In this document: positions 58,822-64,000 of the stretch, in pieces
Layout: every line of letters begins with the position of its first letter
How positions within the stretch are numbered: position 1 is the stretch's first letter
Translations under genes and position numbers: made by a program
Notes under the pieces: generated by a model
What the model saw: only the letters and a program-made list of their open reading frames with translations
Databases searched by the model: none
Told to the model about the DNA's origin: nothing
Origin: Unio delphinus
Lineage: Eukaryota; Mollusca; Bivalvia; Unionida; Unionidae
NCBI GenBank assembly: GCA_029339505.1
Contig: JAQISU010000179.1
Span: 13,850,001 to 13,914,000 of the forward strand
Direction: 5' to 3'
DNA length: 64,000 nucleotides

Positions 58822-59105
58822 ACTAGGTAAACATCAGGAATCTTGATTGCTTTGACTTAACAAGACCTGGGGACTTTTATTAGGTAAACATCAGGAATCT
58901 TGATTGCTTTGTCTTAACAAGACCTGGGGACTTCTATTAGGTAAACATCGGGAATCTTGATTGCTTTGACTTAACAAGACCTGGGGACTTCTATTAGGTA
59001 AACATCAGGATTTTTTATTGCTTTGACTTAACAAGACCTGGAGACTTCTATTAGGTTAACTTCAGGATTCTCGAGTGCTTTGACTTAATGAGTCCTGGGA
59101 GTTCC
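58822..59105. repeat. 57-bp minisatellite
   Basis: About five units of TAGGTAAACATCAGGAATCT, TGATTGCTTTGACTTAACAA and GACCTGGGGACTTCTAT; the last copies are the most diverged. Confidence 0.9.
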
Positions 59106-59330
59106 TGCTGGGCATACAGTAATACCTCGAACATTCGCATTTCTAAATTCACGAATTCACCGATTTGCAAAATTTTCATTGGAACCTAACTAATTTGCAT
59201 CAGCGATTTTTTTTTACAGATCTGCAAAATATTTACCATTTGTTACTTGGTTTTACCTTACTGTAAATGCGCTAGTGTGGCAAATACCCATTTAGTCCAA
59301 TTTTCCTCTGACTCTTGCCATCCCATTTTG

Positions 59331-59883
59331 GATATTTGGACATTTATGCTGGGTTGTAGGGTCAGAGCGCATTCCCTATCGAAAAGATGGAATTCGCTGA
59401 CACCATTTGGTGTTGGCATGGGTTAGCTGCTTACTTGCCGGCCCAGCAATCGTGAAAGATTTTTCATAGATATATACCTCCATGAAATCGTTAGGAATAT
59501 GATTTATTTTCTCAATAATCATGAGAATAACTTTCGTTACATCTTTAATCCGCTGATAGATGAGACGAAAGTACATCATTGCTGAAATTTGACCCGATCT
59601 AGTCATTTGCATTCTTAGTCATGTGACTACACAAATCTTGCAACCTACATGTTAATGACATCAGAGGACAGACAATCATGTGATATCAATAATACGCCAT
59701 TTCTAGTATTCTGTAGGAAAACAAATCCAACATAAAAATGAACGTCAGGTAATTTTTTGTATAGATAAATGAAGAAATAAATCATATTCCTATCGATTTC
59801 ATGCAGTTACATATATATCGATGAAAGATCGTTCAAGTTTGCTGGGCCGGCAAGTAAACGGCTACCTCAAATGTCCAAATATA
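59331..59883. mobile_element. MITE with about 90-bp inverted arms
   Basis: Arms at about 59422-59512 and 59777-59867 pair, sharing TTACTTGCCGGCCCAGCAA, CATGAAATCG and AGGAATATGATTTATT. The outermost pairing is TATTTGGACATTT near 59333 and 59871. Non-coding. Pairing with lower identity may extend further outward on both sides. Confidence 0.65.
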
Positions 59884-59919
59884 AAAAATGGTGTGGCAAT
59901 GGCCAGAGGTAACTCAGAA

Positions 59920-61415
59920 TACCATATTTACCGTATGTTCTCGGACATCATTTTTTTTTAGAAATATAATAATTAAATGCCTTGTAAGTTTTCGGACATT
60001 GCTGCACTATAATTGTTTTACAATTTATGTTTTTGGACACAAAACCAACAAAGATCGGCTGCTTTGTTTTAATGTAAAATTCACAGTGTGTTTGTCGTTA
60101 GTTTAATTGATACAAAGTTTTCTTCATTTGGTCGCTTTCATCAGATGATTGTAATGCATTTGTAGCATCCCTGATGTATTCTGTCCAGCTGTGGTGGAGG
60201 TGGCTCTTGACAGGTTTATTGATGCTCACATCAGGAGGTTGAAACTTAGATGTGCAGCCTCCTGGTATTATTGGCAGCACAACATTTCAGCGCCTCAACT
60301 GTTTCTTTACGTCATTAGTGATGTGAGCCTGGAATGAGTCCATAACTAATAGTGGTTGCTCTCTTCTCGTGAATGGCAAATAAATTTCTTCAATCCATCG
60401 CAGTATTAGCGTTTCGTGTAACCATGCTTTTTCTTGAACTGCGATAATCAACCCTTGTGGTGCCTTTAGATATAGATTTCTCTTTCCCTTGAAAATAATC
60501 GGGGGGGGGGGGTAATGCGTCGCCAGAAACCGCAACGGCTAAAACGACAGTAATGTCTCTCTTCTCCACTCCCGTTTTACAAATCAAAACGTCTTTCGTT
60601 CCTTCTTTGTCCACTGTTTTCCCTGGCACAAGATCAAAGTATAATGGTGTTTCGTCTATGTTAAAAATAAATTTATCATCAAACCGTGCCTACTTGCTTA
60701 TTGCATAACGTATAATAAATTTATCCATCAAAATTTTTACAGTACTAACAATAGTATGTTTTGCAATGACAGCTATCCGGTATATTAAGTTTTGATAGTG
60801 GTTGGTATTTTATTTAAACTTTTTATTTTAATGTGCATACAGCACTGACCCTTATGGAGCCTCTCACACTAGTCCTCTAAGATTAGCCATCATACATATA
60901 TTTCAACTCCCGATACTATAACTATCTTAAGAATTACAATTCCAAAATCATTTTCTTTAGTTTGTATTAAAATCTTAATTACACAGAAATAAAGATTGTG
61001 TGTGTTTGTAATGTAGATTTTAATTATCACTGATTAGCAGAGGGTTAAACTAGATGGCAACATTACTAACATGGCGGTTCTTTTCGAAAACACGCACACA
61101 ATTGTGGCTCTGATAGATGTGTAACTGTATTTTCTGATGGATGGATATGTATCAAAGAGACAAAGTAGGCAAGTAATGCCTGTTTTTCATTCAGTATTCT
61201 TTCTGTGGTGTTAGACAAAATACTTGTTTAACTTCATGGAAGCACATTCTCGTGTGAGCTAGTGGTAACTTCGTTATGGTGGGTAGATGGTGGGGAACAT
61301 AAATTTATCTTCACCTGTATGTTTTTGGACACATAATTAAACAATTTAATATGTATTCAGACAACAAAAAAAGTAATTATTTGTTGCCATCTGATAGCTT
61401 ACGGTGAATACGGTA
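59920..61415 (-). mobile_element. Possible inner pogo-type element
   Basis: Left end TACCATATTTACCGTA, right end (reversed) TACCGTATTCACCGTA, each beginning with TA. GTATGTTCTCGGACA-like motifs occur near both ends (59933, about 59987, about 60028, 61317). It contains the pogo transposase fragment. Moderate support only. Confidence 0.45.
60098..60690 (-). pseudogene. pogo/Tigger-type DDE transposase fragment
   Basis: From about 60690 the minus strand reads DDKFIFNIDETPLYFDLVPG and ITVVLAVAVSGDALPP; a frameshift at a run of G on the plus strand (60500-60510) then leads to LILRWIEEIYLPF, LLVMDSFQAHI and IPGGCTSKFQPPDVSINKPV, ending at 60098. An in-frame stop follows KKQLRR. These are the catalytic D..D..D motifs of the pogo DDE domain (NIDETP, MDSFQAH, PPDVSINKP). 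The DNA-binding N-terminus is missing. Confidence 0.8.
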
Positions 61416-61849
61416 ATACCCATTAAGTGATACTGTACTCTATTTTTATGACAACCATTTCTTTCATTTTTTAAGGGAAATGTATTAAGCTAACTTTAAA
61501 AGAAATTAAAGTGCTTTGGGAGCATGATTTGGGTCATATTTAGGATTTAAACTTTAGAAATAAGCATTTATTTAGCATTTTTAGTGACTCTTACCAAACA
61601 TTCATGATTCCTCCTGATCCACGACGGGTTTTGGAACCTAACCTTGCGAATGTTCAAGGTATTACTGTACATCAGTCTATTCAGGTGATACAACTTAACA
61701 AGGCATACATCTGGTTCCATGAGTGCTACAGTGTAACAATACCTGGGGTCTGAAGCAGGCATACATCAAGCTTCCTGAATCCTACAATGTTACAAAAACA
61801 AGAAGACTTTGGGAGATGCCATGTGGTTTTACCAGTTGAATTGGATGCA

Positions 61850-62960
61850 ATTATAGGAGGAAGTGTACTCCCATTATCAGAAGGGTATAGTAGAGATGGT
61901 GCTTAACTAGTAGCCTCTGGCCTTCAACTTGTGGATATTCTTTATTCTCAAAGGGTTAAATTTTCAATCCTATCATCCATGCCCCAAGGGCAGATTAGAA
62001 GATCCTGACCCTGTTAGAGGGGCTGATAGCCAGGACTGCAATGTTGGCTGAGCTATTTCTTTCTCATATGGGGACCTTGAATTGCACAGCAGATCTGTTT
62101 CCACTTGACAGACTATACATTTGCCTTTTCTATTTTCTCACTTTGGCAAACTGAACCTGCATAGGGATCATCTGAATTCTCAGATCTTTCTAGGTTAGGA
62201 TTTCCACCATCACCTCATTTGGTGTTCAAGAGAGGACCAGTTTCTGGAAGGAGTCCCCATATGCACCACCAAATCCTGCTTCTGTCTGTTGTAGACACGT
62301 CAGATGCAGGATCAGCCACTCATCTGAAGCGTTAAGGATTGATTTTAAAGGTTTTGAGGTCCTCAGAAGAATCACCACCACCCTCAACAATTTGGAAATA
62401 CGAGTATTGTTCCTATGCTGTTAGAGATTTTCCAACAAAATTAGTGGCTTCTGTAACACATCAGTGTTCACATACCTTAAGAGTAAGTGTTCCACACATG
62501 TACCTTCTCTCATTATGGAGTTTTGGAATATCATTCAGAAGTGATTACCTACTGAGTTTGCCACATTCCTTGCAAAATAAATATTTTTGTGGACATTCTA
62601 TCAATTCAGGGGAAGATAGTCTTCACTGTATGGTCTCTACATCAGTTCATATCAGAATCCCAATTCAGACTTCGGGGGGTATTATTGGTAGTCTTCTCTA
62701 TCAAAGGCTAAACAACAAGCTCCCCATTTACGCTCCCCAGTCCCTGACCAGAGAGCCTGTTCAGTAGATGCTTTCAGCCTGAAGTTGTATTGTCAGTTTA
62801 CAGCCCTTTCCAACACACTCAGATTTTCAAAATGTCAAGCAATCTATTTGGATTCTCATATTGCTGAGCTACAAAAATTAGTGTCTAGCTTTGCCAAGAT
62901 GAAATTTCTTGTGTATCTTGTGGTTTTAAACCAAAACTCCCTTTGAACATTAGGTTGAAG
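61850..62960 (+). mobile_element. Probable DIRS/Ngaro-type retrotransposon remnant (RNase H)
   Basis: Degenerate frames read SVVDTSDAGSATHLKR (compare TDAS..GWGAHL), then LNNLEIRVLFLCC (compare LELRAVFLA) and RLNNKLPIYAPQSLTREP (compare the ATRLNNKLP stretch), in the order found in the RNase H domain of DIRS/Ngaro elements. Stops and shifts are many. No boundaries or terminal repeats were recognised. Confidence 0.42.
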
Positions 62961-63784
62961 CTTCTTTCAAGAATTTTACCTTTAAGACAAGAAAATTTTC
63001 CTGCTGTCTTGAGTAACTGTGATGTAGGAGTGAGCTTCTTACCTTATCGACAGAACCAGGCTGTCTGCAGTTCCATGGCAGCTATGATTCGGTTTTTCTT
63101 CTTTGGCAAGCCTTTTAGTAAGCAACCAACTTGCATCAATAATCCTATACATCACAAGTCTCAGCTGTATGTGTGCTAGGGATAATCAAAATCGACTTAT
63201 ATGTCAGGCAATGTGGATTTTATGGGGTCAACACCCACCACCAAAGTGGCAAATTCAGCTATGCAATAGTAACAAGTAATCATATCGCTGATATTAAAAT
63301 GTATTACCTGAGGGGCGGGGGGTGGGGGTGGGTGGGATAAGACCAATTTTAATGATCCACGACTGTCCTGTTGCTATTACCAGATTCCCTGCTCCCAGCC
63401 AACACTAGTGACCCTCAAATGGTCATTGTCCATAAAAATGAAGAAGACTGCTGGTCATTTATGGGGTCATAAGACAGGCTTCTGTAACCTTCCAGAAAGC
63501 CACCTTATGGGAAGATGAAAATCTCATACAGACAAGGGTATCTGTCTCAAAAAGGTTAGCTACACAACAGTAATAGGTAAATATGGTATCAATCAATTCC
63601 CCATCCCCCAAGAAAAGTACATTTGTTTCACATATATATTTTGAATGTGCATCATGTGGTTTTAAGGCACCATCTGTGTCCAATTGGATCTGGAATGTTT
63701 ATCTCTCACAGATTGTTTAGAAAATCTCAAAAAGATGTTCAAGGTCAATCTGTATTGGAACAGTGTCAGGACTGCCTTAATATC
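62961..63784. other. No gene recognised
   Basis: Sequence between the retroelement remnant and the terminal minisatellite. A G-rich motif at 63312-63336 is listed separately; other open frames lack motifs. Confidence 0.35.
63312..63336 (+). other. G-quadruplex-forming motif
   Basis: Five G-runs of 4, 6, 5, 3 and 3 separated by single C or T bases. Single-base loops predict a very stable quadruplex on the plus strand. Confidence 0.7.
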
Positions 63785-64000
63785 ATACATGTATGCAATA
63801 GGGTGTGGCAATTGTATGTAGTAGGGTGTGGCACCAACATGTATGTAGTATGGTGTGGCACCAGCATGTATGTAGTAGGGTGTGGCACCAACATGTATGT
63901 AGTAGGGTGTGGCACCAGCATGTATGTAGTAGGGTGTGGCACCAGCATGTATGTAGTAGGGTGTGGCACCAACATGTATGTAGTAGGGTGTGGCACCAGC
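63785..64000. repeat. 27-bp minisatellite, cut by window end
   Basis: About eight copies of ATGTATGTAGTAGGGTGTGG followed by CACCAGC or CACCAAC. As 27 is a multiple of 3 the minus strand stays open with a 9-residue repeat (MLVPHPTTY); no support for a gene. The array continues past the window. Confidence 0.92.

Larger units (their letters stand above)
59117..61667 (-). mobile_element. pogo/Tc1-type element with nested insertions
   Basis: Inverted ends CAGTAATACCTCGAACATTC (59117) and CAGTAATACCTTGAACATTC (right end reversed, ending 61667), both continuing GCA. TA flanks it (59115-59116, 61668-61669). Inside are a long inverted-repeat MITE (about 59331-59883) and a pogo-type transposase on the minus strand, itself possibly within a second element (59920-61415). 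Which ends belong to the transposase is not settled. Confidence 0.7.

Noticed and set aside
62339..62767. 142-codon plus-strand frame as a host gene
   Set aside because: Its parts match retroelement RNase H motifs spread over several frames; treated as a retroelement remnant.
63766..63996. Minus-strand frame with repeated MLVPHPTTY
   Set aside because: A 27-bp minisatellite, period divisible by three; no independent evidence of coding.

Overview
This window is nuclear DNA of a multicellular animal. Genes are split by long introns with GT-AG borders, the sequence is AT-rich and full of micro- and minisatellites, and about half of it is recognisable mobile-element debris. A tRNA-Leu-headed SINE ending in (CAA)n, degenerate AAGGTCA repeats, THAP and hAT transposons and the flavour of both host genes suggest a lophotrochozoan, most likely a mollusc. 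The species is inference.

Two host genes are supported. CCS (copper chaperone for superoxide dismutase, minus strand, 4907..13056) is a complete two-exon model of 260 residues: an Atx1-like domain with MTCQSC, and a SOD-like domain plus CxC tail in one exon. CEP44 (centrosomal protein of 44 kDa, plus strand) has six in-phase coding exons from 20140 to 52996 (334 residues), and its 3' end was not found. The two genes are divergent, separated by about 7 kb holding MITEs and simple repeats.

Layout: 1-435 minisatellite; 882-4003 hAT-like transposon with perfect 20-bp inverted ends and 8-bp target duplication; 4571-4891 minisatellite in the CCS 3' flank carrying repeated AATAAA; 4907-13056 CCS, whose intron holds a TTAA-flanked Kolobok-like transposon (8190-11760) coding for a THAP transposase and, on the opposite strand, a P2RX7-C-terminal-like zinc-ligand protein; 13057-20136 intergenic; 20137 onward CEP44. 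CEP44 introns hold a SINE split by a Tigger element, two LINE copies (one split by a 5-bp-TSD hAT, the other by an hAT MITE), a 31-bp minisatellite with a 310-bp higher-order period, two 6-bp-TSD hAT elements, another hAT, minisatellites abutting exons 4 and 6, pogo-like nested elements and a probable DIRS/Ngaro remnant.

The most unusual item is the Kolobok-like element pairing a THAP transposase with a P2RX7-like cysteine-rich protein. All transposon genes here are broken (stops, frameshifts, internal deletions). Boundaries come from matching terminal repeats and target duplications by eye; family names come from remembered motif patterns, with no database search.
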